Under the pieces are notes generated by a model that did no database searches, had not been told where the DNA came from, and saw nothing but the letters and a program-made list of their open reading frames with translations. Shown here in pieces: positions 46,191 to 54,301 of a stretch of 64,000 bases of DNA. Position 1 is the first letter of the stretch; the number at the start of each line of letters is the position of its first letter. The stretch comes from an uncultured Alcaligenaceae bacterium (lineage in GTDB: Bacteria; Pseudomonadota; Gammaproteobacteria; Burkholderiales; Burkholderiaceae_B). A program made the position numbers and the translations under genes. Location: the NCBI GenBank assembly GCA_937908115.1, contig CALEQZ010000002.1, positions 1 through 64,000 of the forward strand, read 5' to 3'.

Positions 46191-46221
46191 ACGGCCCTGC
46201 AATGCACGCACGCAGGGCCGT
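46191..46221 (-). terminator. Terminator downstream of the UspA gene
   Basis: A perfect 10-bp stem, ACGGCCCTGC/GCAGGGCCGT, with an 11-base loop; on the minus strand it is followed by CTTGTTT. It lies about 87 bases after the UspA stop, in the 269-base gap between UspA and nfeD, where I see no gene. Confidence 0.7.
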
Positions 46222-46307
46222 TGCAATGAGGGCGATGACAGGTGCTAGCCTGTGCCGCCAGCGGCAGGCAGCACGGCCAGCCGCCATCGACGCTGCCGGC
46301 ACGAGCA

Positions 46308-46778
46308 CTAGGCGGGCTTTTTTTCTTCCTTGACGCGGTAGACCAGCACCGCGGTCTGGGCCAGCGACAGCACCTTGGCCGTCACGCTGCCCAGGAGCAA
46401 CCGAGACAACCCGCTGCGCCCGTGGCTGCCGATGAAAATCAGGTCGCAACCGTGTTCGGCAGCGGCCTGGACAATGCCGTCGGCCACGTTAAAGTTGGAC
46501 ACGGCGTATGACTTGCCTTGCACGCCCGCGGTCTCGGCCCGATCCATGACGGACTTCAGGTACTTGGCGGCCTGTTCCTGGGCCGCCTCCTCGTAGGCCT
46601 CATCCGTGATCGCATACGCGGCGGCCATGCCGTCAAAGCCGATGGTGGCGGCAAACGGCTGGGTCACGTGCAGCGCGACCACCTCGGCGCCTATCGATCG
46701 CGCGAAGCTCACGCCCGCGTTGGCGGCCTGGGCCGACAGGGGCGAGCCGTCGGTGGGGATCAGGATTTTCTTGAACAT
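46308..46778 (-). CDS. Universal stress protein, UspA family
   Basis: 156 residues. It begins MFKKILIPTDGSPLSAQAANAGVSFA and carries the ATP-binding motif IGSHGRSGLSRLLLGSVTAKVLSLAQTAVLVYR near the end, so it is of the nucleotide-binding type. The ATG at 46778 has AAGGAGG upstream; an earlier in-frame start has no support. It is cytoplasmic. It follows the DUF442 gene by 59 bases on the same strand. Confidence 0.95.
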   Translation of the reverse strand: MFKKILIPTDGSPLSAQAANAGVSFARSIGAEVVALHVTQPFAATIGFDGMAAAYAITDEAYEEAAQEQAAKYLKSVMDRAETAGVQGKSYAVSNFNVADGIVQAAAEHGCDLIFIGSHGRSGLSRLLLGSVTAKVLSLAQTAVLVYRVKEEKKPA

Positions 46779-46837
46779 GAATTTGCCTCCTTGTGGGCGT
46801 CGGATGCTGGCTGCGCGGGAGGTTGCCGCAGGCCCGG

Positions 46838-47185
46838 TCAGGCCTGCTGCCCCGTGGCCGCACGATACAGCACGGTACACCTCGTACCGGTACGACAGTA
46901 GGCCAGCACGGGTTGCGGCAGTGTGCTCAGCAGCTCGGCGAAGCGCTCGACATCGGCCTGCGTCATCGCGCCGCTGACCACCGGTTGGTATTCGCACTGC
47001 AGGCCGACCTTGCGCGCGGCCTCGGCCACGGCCGCGGCCGTCGGCTGGTCGGGCCCGCCCTCGAAGTCCGGCCGGTTGATGATGACACTCTTGTAGCCGG
47101 CGGCGGCCACCGCCGGCATGTCCTCGGGCCCGAGCTGCGGGGCGACGGCGAAATTCTCGTTCAGCGGATTGATCGGCGTAGCCAT
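46838..47185 (-). CDS. DUF442 / TIGR01244-type phosphatase-like or sulfurtransferase-like protein
   Basis: 115 residues: NENFAVAPQLGPEDMPAVAAAGYKSVIINRPDFEGGPDQPT, QCEYQPVVSGAMTQADVERFAELL, PVLAYCRTGTRCTVLYRAA. The CRTGTR loop resembles the Cx5R active site of tyrosine phosphatases. The same module is fused to metallo-beta-lactamase or sulfide-oxidation proteins in other bacteria; here it stands alone. The ATG at 47185 follows CAGGAGAC. Function unproven. Confidence 0.88.
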   Translation of the reverse strand: MATPINPLNENFAVAPQLGPEDMPAVAAAGYKSVIINRPDFEGGPDQPTAAAVAEAARKVGLQCEYQPVVSGAMTQADVERFAELLSTLPQPVLAYCRTGTRCTVLYRAATGQQA

Positions 47186-47282
47186 GAAAGTCTCCTGTTT
47201 CCGTCGCACAGTATATTCATTCGGCCGTCGATTCCGCTTGTCGAAGATCAACCGGGTGTGTCGTGGCGCGCGATCGCCGCAC

Positions 47283-48746
47283 TCACGCAGCAGCGGCAGT
47301 GGCTGCCGCCCCATCTTGCAGCAGCCGCTCGAGCAGCGTCCAGGCGTTGCGATTCTCGGCCATGGCCACCGAAAAGCGCATGCGCGTCGACGGCGCCTGC
47401 GCAGGCGAAAACAGGGTGCCCGGCGCCAGCAACATGCCGCGGTCGGCCGCCACGCGGGCCAGGACCTCGGTATCGAGGCCGCAGTCGGCCCAGATGAACA
47501 TGCCCGCGTGAGGTTCCGGATCGACACGGATGCCAAGCCGGGCCAGGCTTTTGAGGCAGCGCTGCCGCGCATCGTCGACCCGCGCGCGTACGCGCTCGAC
47601 GTGGCGGCGGTACTGTCCACCGGCCAGCACGCGGTGCACTACCCGTTCGCCCAGTTCGGGCGAGGTCAGCCCGGATAGCATCTTGCGGTCGGTGAGTTTC
47701 TGGGCAAGGTCTGGATGGGCGGCGATGTAGCCGACACGCAGGCTGGCAGCCAGCATCTTCGAATAGCCGCCGACGAGGATCACCCGCTCGAGCCTGTCCA
47801 GCGCGGCCAGGCGGATCGGGCCGCCCGGGTGCAGCTCGCTGTAGGTATCGTCCTCGACGATATGGAAGTCGTGGCGCTCGGCCAGCCGCAGCACGTCATA
47901 GGCCGCGCCCGCCGACAGCGTGTGGCCGGTCGGGTTGTGCACGGCGGAGTTGATGATGAACAACTTGGGTCGGTGTAGCTCCGCCAGGCGGGCAAGGGCG
48001 GCGATGTCCGGCCCTTCCGGCAACCGCGGCACACCCATGACATTGGCGCCGTAGGCGGCCAGCCGGCCAAAGATGACGAACCAGGCAGGATCTTCCACCA
48101 ACACGGTGTCGCCAGGACGCACCAGCTGACGCACAATGAGGTCCAGCGCGTGCGTGACGCCAGCCGTGGTCAGCAGGTTGCGCTCCGGATGGGCGGGTAC
48201 CCCCGCCGCCTGCAGGGTTGCCGCGATCTGCTGGCGCAGCGGCAGGTAACCTTGGGGAACACCGTAAGCGAGCAGGCCGCTGCGCGCCGAACGGCCCACC
48301 GCACGCACCGCGCCGTTGACCAGGTCCTCGTCCAGCCAGGCCGGCGGCATCAATCCGGCCCCGCCCGGTATGTCCGACGCGACGCCATCGCGGAACATGC
48401 TGCGCAACAGCCAGGCGATGTCGACCCGGGCCGGCGGCGCAAGCGTGGCAGGTGCCACCGGCGGCGCGACCGGGTCGCGCCAGGCGCGCACGTAGAAGCC
48501 GGCGCCGCGCCGGGACTCGGCCAGGCCCTTTGCCACCAACCGCTCGTAGGCATCGACCACTGTATACCGGCTGACCCCGGCCTGCTGCGCCATGCGCCGG
48601 ATGGACGGCAACCGCGTGCCGGCGCGCAGGCCTTGTTCGCGGATCCGGCGCGCCAGGTGGTCGGCGATTTGCTCGGCCAGCGTCACATCGCTGCGCCGCA
48701 CGGGCCGCCAGGCCAGGGGATCGGTGGATGGGAAGACAACTGTCAT
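47283..48746 (-). CDS. MocR-type (GntR-HTH plus aminotransferase domain) regulator
   Basis: 487 residues. An N-terminal GntR winged HTH (TLAEQIADHLARRIREQGLRAGTRLPSIRRMAQQAGVSRYTVVDAYERLVAKGLAESRRGAGFYV, about 21-85) is fused to a type I aminotransferase-like domain. The PLP lysine is in ILVGGYSKMLAASLRVGYIAAHP and the aspartate/tyrosine region in VEDDTYSELHPGG. MocR proteins use PLP as effector. The ATG at 48746 gives the family start. It is divergent from the transporter operon at 48888, with direct repeats in between. Confidence 0.92.
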   Translation of the reverse strand: MTVVFPSTDPLAWRPVRRSDVTLAEQIADHLARRIREQGLRAGTRLPSIRRMAQQAGVSRYTVVDAYERLVAKGLAESRRGAGFYVRAWRDPVAPPVAPATLAPPARVDIAWLLRSMFRDGVASDIPGGAGLMPPAWLDEDLVNGAVRAVGRSARSGLLAYGVPQGYLPLRQQIAATLQAAGVPAHPERNLLTTAGVTHALDLIVRQLVRPGDTVLVEDPAWFVIFGRLAAYGANVMGVPRLPEGPDIAALARLAELHRPKLFIINSAVHNPTGHTLSAGAAYDVLRLAERHDFHIVEDDTYSELHPGGPIRLAALDRLERVILVGGYSKMLAASLRVGYIAAHPDLAQKLTDRKMLSGLTSPELGERVVHRVLAGGQYRRHVERVRARVDDARQRCLKSLARLGIRVDPEPHAGMFIWADCGLDTEVLARVAADRGMLLAPGTLFSPAQAPSTRMRFSVAMAENRNAWTLLERLLQDGAAATAAAA

Positions 48747-48785
48747 GGCAAATCGACCAGGCCAGATTCGGGATTGAACTGAAAA

Positions 48786-48803
48786 ACTGTACCGGTACTG
48801 TAC
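48786..48803. promoter_or_regulatory. Direct-repeat operator between MocR and its probable target
   Basis: The heptamer ACTGTAC occurs at 48786-48792 and 48797-48803, an 11-base period that places both on one helix face. The middle also forms the 10-base palindrome GTACCGGTAC (48789-48798). Direct repeats of this kind are the usual MocR binding pattern, as known for GabR. The position, 39 bases before the MocR gene and 85 before the transporter gene, suits control of both. Confidence 0.6.
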
Positions 48804-48887
48804 TGTTTGTTGGGCGTAGATTGACAGCAATCGCCCCGGGCTGCAAGCCCCACGGGCCCTTCTTCAGTCCTATTCGAGCCGCCTCCG

Positions 48888-49808
48888 ATGGGTTCTACTG
48901 CCAGCACAGCATCCCAAGCGCTTGCCGCCGACGGCCGCGCCCCCGCCGGCCGCGGCTATCTCTGGGGCTTGCTCGGGGTGGCGATTTTCTCGCTCACCTT
49001 GCCCATGACGCGGATCGCCGTCGCCGAGCTCGACCCGCTGCTCGTCGCACTGGGGCGTGCGTTCGTCGCCGCGCTGCCGGCGGCGGCGCTGCTGGGGCTG
49101 ACGCGCAGCCGGCTGCCCCGGCCAGCTGAATGGCGCGGCATCGCGCTGGCGGCGCTGGGCGTCGTGATCGGCTGGCCGCTGCTGTCGACGCTGGCCATGC
49201 AAAGCGCCCCGGCCGCGCATGGCGCGGTCATCAACGGCCTGCTGCCGCTGGCGACCGCCGCCTTCGCCGCCTGGCGCAGCGGCGAACGGCCGCCTGGTGC
49301 CTTCTGGGCCTGGGCCGTGGCCGGCGCGGCGCTGGTCACCGCCTTCGCCTTGCACGAGGGGCACGGGCGCCTGCAGCCGGCGGACTGGTGGTTACTGGCC
49401 TCGGTCGTCCTGGGCGGCCTGGGCTACAACGAAGGGGCGCGCGTGGCACGCACCTTGGGCGGATGGCGCACCATCTGCTGGATCCTGGTGGCCAGCGCCC
49501 CCTTCCTGGCGTTGTCCGCGGCATGGCTGGCCTGGCAATTGGACGGGATGCCGTCCTCGGCGGCGCTCGGCGCGTTCGCGTACTTGGCATTGTTTTCCAT
49601 GTTCCTCGGCTTCTTCGCGTGGTATCGCGGGCTGGCCGCGGGCGGTATCGCCCGCGTCGGCCAGGCCCAGCTGCTGCAACCTTTCATGACAGTGGCCGCC
49701 GCTGCGCTGCTGTTTGGCGAAACGGTGCCCCCGTCGACGTTCGCGTTTGCCGCGGCGGTCATCGCCGTCATCGCCGCGGGCCGCCGCGCAGCGAGGAGGC
49801 AGCCATGA
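48888..49808 (+). CDS. DMT-superfamily (EamA-like) transporter
   Basis: A 306-residue membrane protein with about ten hydrophobic segments. It has FSLTLPMTRIAVAELDPLLVALGRAFVAALPAAALL and FGETVPPSTFAFAAAVIAVIAAG, typical EamA repeats. The first gene of a three-gene operon divergent from a MocR regulator; MocR-EamA pairs are common, usually linked to amino acid or vitamin B6-related export. The next gene overlaps by four bases. Confidence 0.9.
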   Translation: MGSTASTASQALAADGRAPAGRGYLWGLLGVAIFSLTLPMTRIAVAELDPLLVALGRAFVAALPAAALLGLTRSRLPRPAEWRGIALAALGVVIGWPLLSTLAMQSAPAAHGAVINGLLPLATAAFAAWRSGERPPGAFWAWAVAGAALVTAFALHEGHGRLQPADWWLLASVVLGGLGYNEGARVARTLGGWRTICWILVASAPFLALSAAWLAWQLDGMPSSAALGAFAYLALFSMFLGFFAWYRGLAAGGIARVGQAQLLQPFMTVAAAALLFGETVPPSTFAFAAAVIAVIAAGRRAARRQP

Positions 49809-50428
49809 TGACGCCCAGCCTGATGGCGTCGCTCGCCCTGTTCGCGCTGGTCTCGTCGATCACGCCTGGGCCCAACAACCTCATGCTGGCGGCCTCGGGC
49901 CTGAACTACGGCTTTCGACGCTCCGTTCCGCACATGCTGGGTGTGAGCCTCGGCTTCATGGCGATGCTGGCGCTGGTCGGCCTGGGCGCGGGCGCAGCCT
50001 TCACCCAATGGCCTTGGCTTTACGAAATCCTGCAGTACGCCGGCGCGGCCTACCTGTTGTACCTGGCTTGGCGCATCGCCACGGCCGGGCCGCCCGACGC
50101 CGAGCGGCAGGCCACCGGCAAGCCGTTCACCTTCCTACAAGCGGCCGCGTTCCAATGGGTCAATCCCAAGGCCTGGGTCATGGCGCTGGGCGTCATCGCC
50201 GCGTACACGCCGCAAGCGGACTTTTTCTTCAACCTGATGGTGGCCACGCTGATCTGCGGCGTCGTCAACCTCCCCAGCATCGGCTTGTGGACGGCCTTCG
50301 GCGCGGCGCTGCGCCCGCTGCTGCGCCGGCCTGCGGCGCTGCGCGCGTTCAACGTCGGCATGGCGCTGCTGCTGGTCGCCTCGCTCTATCCGGTGGCCGC
50401 CGATATCGCCCGGAGGATGCTGTCATGA
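49805..50428 (+). CDS. LysE/RhtB-family exporter
   Basis: A 207-residue exporter with STPGPNN-like motif (SSITPGPNNLMLAASGLNYGFRRSVPHMLGVSLG) and FQWVNPKAWVMALGVIAAY. About six membrane segments. It starts in the ATGA overlap with the preceding transporter; a second ATG follows directly. With its neighbour it suggests export of an amino acid sensed by the MocR protein (inference). Confidence 0.92.
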   Translation: MMTPSLMASLALFALVSSITPGPNNLMLAASGLNYGFRRSVPHMLGVSLGFMAMLALVGLGAGAAFTQWPWLYEILQYAGAAYLLYLAWRIATAGPPDAERQATGKPFTFLQAAAFQWVNPKAWVMALGVIAAYTPQADFFFNLMVATLICGVVNLPSIGLWTAFGAALRPLLRRPAALRAFNVGMALLLVASLYPVAADIARRMLS

Positions 50429-50679
50429 CCTCACTGCCACCCCCTGCGGCATCGTACCGGGCGCTTGCCGGCCCGGCGCGGCGCCTGGGCTGGCCGGCCG
50501 GGCTGCCGGCCGGTGCCGCAGCGTGGCTGCGCGAAGCAGGCTTGTGGCTCTGCGGATCCTCGCAGTCCCGCCTGGCGCAGCTCGAACGGCTGCGCGAACT
50601 GGATGCGCGCTTGCTGCGCGACGTCGGCCTGACCCGAGCCCAGGCGCTGCGCGCCAAGCCTTGGCGCGATGCGCCCTGA
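50425..50679 (+). CDS. DUF1127 small protein
   Basis: 84 residues. The C-terminal half, LAQLERLRELDARLLRDVGLTRAQALRAKPWRD, is the arginine-rich DUF1127 module; the N-terminal half is alanine/glycine-rich and has a short hydrophobic stretch. It starts in an ATGA overlap with the LysE gene, and CGGAGGATG precedes the ATG. Other DUF1127 proteins bind RNA and affect phosphate or carbon metabolism. Its role in this operon is unknown. Confidence 0.85.
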   Translation: MTSLPPPAASYRALAGPARRLGWPAGLPAGAAAWLREAGLWLCGSSQSRLAQLERLRELDARLLRDVGLTRAQALRAKPWRDAP

Positions 50680-50790
50680 CCCGGTCGCAAGACGGGGAAC
50701 CTGGACGCGCCGCCGCCGGCCAAGCCGGCGGCCTGCCGGGCCGAGCCAGCGCCTCGGGAACCTGCAGCCTTCAATCCGGTCGGAGACCGG

Positions 50791-51684
50791 GTGAACCAAA
50801 GTACGACCTTGCCCTTGCGCAGGACGGGCGCGCGCCGCGCGCTCGCGGCCATGGTCGCCGCAGCGGCGGCCGCCGCCGGCTGCGAGGGGCTGGACACGTG
50901 GCAACGGCAGGCCATCTTTTCGGTGGAAACCGAATCGCGCGCCTGGTGGCGCGAGCCGGCTCCTGGCACGCGGGTCTACGACCTGCAGCTGCCCAACGGC
51001 GACCGGATCCGCACCTGGTACCTGGCCAGCGCCGATCCCGACGCACCGGCCGTACTCTACTTGCACGGGGCGCGCTGGAACCTCAACGGCAGCGCCTTTC
51101 GCATCGAACGCTGGGCCGACATGGGCTATTCCGTGCTGGCCATCGATTACCGCGGATTCGGCGAATCCACGCCGCTGCTGCCGTCCGAGCGCAGCACCCG
51201 CGAGGATGCGGCGGCGGCCTTGGACGAACTGGCGCGATTGCAGCCCGATCCGGCGCGGCGCTTCGTGTACGGCCACAGCCTGGGCGGCGCGATCGCCATC
51301 GACCTGGCCACCCGCGCCGACCGCCCGGCCATTGCCGGCCTGATCGCGGAGGCCACGTTCACCAGCGTGCGCGACATGCTTTCGACCACGCGCTGGGGCT
51401 GGATGCCCGGACTATCGCTGCTCGTGACCCAGCGCTTCGATTCGCTCGAGAAGGCCGCGCGGCTGGACATCCCGGTGCTGTTCGTGCACGGCACGGCCGA
51501 CCGGGTCGTCCCGCATGGCATGAGCGATGCGCTGTACGAGGCGGCGAGCAATGTGCCGCCGGCGCTGCGGCGGCTGGTCAAGATCGAAGGCGCCTCGCAC
51601 TCGGGGGCAAGCCGCGCCGGCGCGGCCTATGAAGAGCCGGTACGCGCCTTCATACAGGCGGCCACCTCGGCCCAAGGAGCCTGA
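50791..51684 (+). CDS. Alpha/beta hydrolase, probable lipoprotein
   Basis: 297 residues starting at GTG 50791, with GGAG upstream. The N-terminus is alanine-rich and ends in AAAAGC, a possible lipobox, suggesting membrane anchoring. The catalytic serine is in YGHSLGGAIAID, the acid in FVHGTADRVVP and the histidine in EGASHSG. It resembles the BEM46/ABHD13-type serine hydrolases. The substrate is not predictable. Two bases separate its stop from an ATG that opens a non-conserved frame. Confidence 0.88.
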   Translation: MNQSTTLPLRRTGARRALAAMVAAAAAAAGCEGLDTWQRQAIFSVETESRAWWREPAPGTRVYDLQLPNGDRIRTWYLASADPDAPAVLYLHGARWNLNGSAFRIERWADMGYSVLAIDYRGFGESTPLLPSERSTREDAAAALDELARLQPDPARRFVYGHSLGGAIAIDLATRADRPAIAGLIAEATFTSVRDMLSTTRWGWMPGLSLLVTQRFDSLEKAARLDIPVLFVHGTADRVVPHGMSDALYEAASNVPPALRRLVKIEGASHSGASRAGAAYEEPVRAFIQAATSAQGA

Positions 51685-51905
51685 CCATGATTGCGTCCAG
51701 CCTAAGGCCATGGCCATTCGCACGGCTGGACATCCCGGCGCCCTTGCCCCACATTAGGGCTCAGGCATACGAATTCCGGAAACGGGCCGGCTTCTCGCCG
51801 TCCCGGCCATCCGGCCACCTTCCCGGGGGGCCGGACATTTCGCGGGCAACGTCGCCCGTGCCACGCGCATGCAGTTCCTCAGGCCTTTCCTACAGGAGAA
51901 ACACC
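51685..51905 (+). other. Gap upstream of the methyltransferase gene
   Basis: A 221-base gap. An ATG at 51687 with AAGGAG just before it opens a frame that runs into the methyltransferase gene. The extra 73 residues look random and would bury the signal peptide. I take this as non-coding or a decayed remnant. No clear promoter or terminator is seen. Confidence 0.4.
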
Positions 51906-52451
51906 GTGAGATTGCTCAGCCGTATGCTCGCCCTGATCACAGGCGCCCTGTTTGTAGGTGCCACGGCCTTGGCCGCCGACGCCCCGCCCACCCGCCAGCC
52001 TGACGTGATCTTCGTGCCCACGCCGCAGGAAGTCGTCGACGAGATGCTCAGCATCGCCAAGGTCGGACCGGGCGACGTGCTCTACGACCTGGGCTCGGGC
52101 GATGGCCGCATCCCGATCACCGCCGCCAAGCGCTTCGGCATCACGGCCGTGGGCGTGGACATCGACCCGCAGCGCATTGCCGAGGCGCGCAAGAATGCCG
52201 AGGAGCAAGGCGTCACCGACAAGGTCACCTTCATCCAAGGTGACCTGTTCGAGCAGGACTTGTCCAAGGCAACGGTCATTTCGCTGTACCTGCTGCCATC
52301 GCTGAACCTGAAGCTTCGCCCCACGCTGCTCAAGCTCAAGCCGGGCACACGCATCGTCTCGCATGCCTTTGACATGGGCGACTGGAAACCGGATCAGACC
52401 GCCACGGTCAACGGCCGGACGGTCTACTTTTGGACCGTGCCGCAGCAGTAG
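51906..52451 (+). CDS. Exported class I SAM-dependent methyltransferase-like protein
   Basis: 181 residues from GTG 51906, preceded by CAGGAGAAACACC, a strong ribosome-binding site. Residues 1-24 form a clear signal peptide (MLALITGALFVGATALAADA). The mature part is a Rossmann methyltransferase: motif I VLYDLGSGDGRIPI (58-71), an acidic VDIDPQR after strand 2, and ISLYLLPSLNLKLRPTLLKLKPGTRIVSHAF. Export of a SAM enzyme is unusual because SAM is cytosolic. The family is otherwise known as a hypothetical secreted methyltransferase. Confidence 0.85.
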   Translation: MRLLSRMLALITGALFVGATALAADAPPTRQPDVIFVPTPQEVVDEMLSIAKVGPGDVLYDLGSGDGRIPITAAKRFGITAVGVDIDPQRIAEARKNAEEQGVTDKVTFIQGDLFEQDLSKATVISLYLLPSLNLKLRPTLLKLKPGTRIVSHAFDMGDWKPDQTATVNGRTVYFWTVPQQ

Positions 52452-52536
52452 CGCCGGACCCCAACACGGCGGGCGGCGCGGGCGGCCGCCCCAGATTGCC
52501 TCGACAACCGCGCCGCGCCCAGGCACGGCTTGGGGC

Positions 52537-53199
52537 CTACAGCGCCCGGCGCCAGGTGCGCAGCGGGATACAGGTCTGCAGCCTGCATACCGCACGATCG
52601 ACGAGCGCCGGATGCAGTTCGTGCCCGACGTTGGACGCCACGTCCAGGGTGGCGTCGCCGCCCAGCGCAGCCAGCCGTGCGTACGCGTCGTTGCTGTGCG
52701 CCACCGGCATCACCGGATCGTCCTCGCCGTGGAAAAAATGCAAGGTGCTGAATTCTGGCGCGCGCTCGGGCAAGGTCACATACCGCCCCGAAAACGCCAG
52801 CACCCTGCCCGCCAGCCCGTCGTGGGCTGCGGCCAGCTCCAGCGCCATGATGGCGCCTTGGCCAAAACCCAGCAACGCCGTATCCGGCGGCAGCAACCTA
52901 TAGCGTCGTTGGGCACGCTCGACATAATCGGCCAGCGCCGGCAGTGTCCGCGCCACGCGCTGCCGGCCGTCGCCTCCGTCTATCCCGGCCGGGGCAAACC
53001 ACTGGCGGCCGTGGCCGCGCTCGCAGGCCTCAAAACCTTCCGGCAATAGCAGCGCCGCCGCAGGAAAGTAATGGCGCAGCGTCAGCGCCACGGGCAGCAT
53101 GCTGCATGCCGTGGCCCCCGCGCCATGCAAAAAGATCAACAGCTGCCGCGGCTCCTGCTCGGGCGGCAAGGCGATGGCGGGGCGATGCGCGCTTTCCAT
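52537..53199 (-). CDS. YpfH-like esterase with the nucleophile serine replaced
   Basis: A 220-residue alpha/beta hydrolase of the carboxylesterase/phospholipase group: LLIFLHGAGATACSMLPVALTL, then LLGFGQGAIMALELAAAHDGLAGRVLAFSG, HFFHGEDDPVMPVAHS and NVGHELHPALVDRAV. The family nucleophile motif is GFSQG, but residue 113 is glycine (codon GGC where AGC is expected). The acid and histidine remain. The protein may be inactive or have another role. It lies 138 bases upstream of, and divergent from, the FAH gene. Confidence 0.85.
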   Translation of the reverse strand: MESAHRPAIALPPEQEPRQLLIFLHGAGATACSMLPVALTLRHYFPAAALLLPEGFEACERGHGRQWFAPAGIDGGDGRQRVARTLPALADYVERAQRRYRLLPPDTALLGFGQGAIMALELAAAHDGLAGRVLAFSGRYVTLPERAPEFSTLHFFHGEDDPVMPVAHSNDAYARLAALGGDATLDVASNVGHELHPALVDRAVCRLQTCIPLRTWRRAL

Positions 53200-53285
53200 G
53201 GCGGCCTGTGATCGGCGGACGACCTTTGCAGCATAGCAGCTATTGGCCGGCTGCCGGCCTTGCCTGCCAGCAGGTGGCCGTTTTG

Positions 53286-53337
53286 GTTGTTTTTGGTATC
53301 ATTAATGACCATTTAGAACCTTTTGCGAGGCAACCCC
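53286..53337 (+). promoter_or_regulatory. Possible promoter/operator of the FAH operon
   Basis: An AT-rich island in GC-rich surroundings holds TGGT and ACCA ten bases apart, enclosing the 10-base palindrome TCATTAATGA. A TATCAT (-10-like) lies in the middle. The GntR gene at the end of this operon is a natural candidate regulator. The evidence is base composition and weak symmetry only. Confidence 0.3.
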
Positions 53338-54213
53338 ATGCGCTTGGCCACCCTGGAAATCGAACGGCAACCCGTCGTGGCAGTCATCTCCGACGACGGA
53401 CAAGGCTATGTCCCCGTCGCGGAGCTCGTGCCCGGCTTCCACGGCGACATGACCGACCTCATCGCCGCATTGCCGCAGCATCGTACGGCGCTGCAGGGTG
53501 CCTCCCAATGGCGCAAAGTGGACGGCGCGCGCTGGCTGCCGCCCATCCGTCCGCGGCGCAACATCTTTTGCGTGGGCAAGAACTACCACGAGCACGCCAA
53601 GGAATTCAGCCAGTCGGGCTTTGACAGCTCGGCCGCCAAAGGCGAGGTCGCGCCCGAAGCGCCGGTGGTGTTCACCAAGGCGCCCACCTGCGCCATTGGG
53701 CATGGCGCGACGGTCGAGCGCCACGCCGGCGTCACCGCCCAGCTGGATTACGAAGCGGAGCTCGGCGTGATCATCGGCAAGGCCGGCCGTGGCATCCAGC
53801 CGGCCGACGCGTGGTCGTACGTCGCGGGCTACACCGTCATCAACGACGTCACCGCGCGCGACCTGCAGCACAAGCACCGGCAATGGTTCCTGGGCAAGTC
53901 CATGGACACCTTCTGCCCCATGGGGCCTTGGATCGTCACCGCCGATGGCATCGACGGCGCCAACCTGGACGTGCGATGCTGGGTCAACGGCGAGCTGCGC
54001 CAGGATGCCAACACCCGCGACCTGATCTTCGACATCCCGACCCTGATCGCCACCCTGTCGGCCGGCATCACCCTGCAACCCGGCGACGTCATCGCCACGG
54101 GCACCCCGGCCGGCGTCGGCATCGGCTTCAAGCCGCCGCGCTTTTTGCAAAGCGGCGACGAAGTCCGCATCGAAATCCAGCACGTCGGCACGCTGGTCAA
54201 CCGCGTGGGCTAA
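53338..54213 (+). CDS. Fumarylacetoacetate hydrolase-family protein
   Basis: 291 residues: RRNIFCVGKNYHEHAKEF, VFTKAPTCAIGHGATVERHAGVTAQLDYEAELGVIIGKAGRGI, AGYTVINDVTARDLQHKHRQWFLGKSMDTFCPMGPWIV, DVIATGTPAGVGIGFKPPRFLQSGDEVRIEI. This is the FAH core with the acidic metal-binding residues present. Relatives hydrolyse or decarboxylate 2-oxo acids in aromatic and sugar breakdown. The ATG at 53338 is used; an upstream TTG in frame is not supported. Confidence 0.92.
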   Translation: MRLATLEIERQPVVAVISDDGQGYVPVAELVPGFHGDMTDLIAALPQHRTALQGASQWRKVDGARWLPPIRPRRNIFCVGKNYHEHAKEFSQSGFDSSAAKGEVAPEAPVVFTKAPTCAIGHGATVERHAGVTAQLDYEAELGVIIGKAGRGIQPADAWSYVAGYTVINDVTARDLQHKHRQWFLGKSMDTFCPMGPWIVTADGIDGANLDVRCWVNGELRQDANTRDLIFDIPTLIATLSAGITLQPGDVIATGTPAGVGIGFKPPRFLQSGDEVRIEIQHVGTLVNRVG

Positions 54214-54220
54214 CGATACC

Positions 54221-54239
54221 GGGGGCGCGCCGCGCCCCC
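54221..54239 (+). terminator. GC-rich hairpin between FAH and Bug genes
   Basis: GGGGGCGC pairs with GCGCCCCC around a 3-base loop seven bases after the FAH stop. No T-tract follows, so it may only slow polymerase or protect the mRNA end rather than stop transcription. Confidence 0.35.
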
Positions 54240-54301
54240 TGGGCGGCAGTCACCCGGGCCGCGGACACCGCCGCTGCACGAGACCACCAAAGGAGACAAC
54301 C

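Noticed and set aside
51687..51905. Extended methyltransferase reading frame from ATG 51687
   Set aside because: It would place 73 unlike residues before a clear signal peptide, and the internal GTG has a strong ribosome-binding site.
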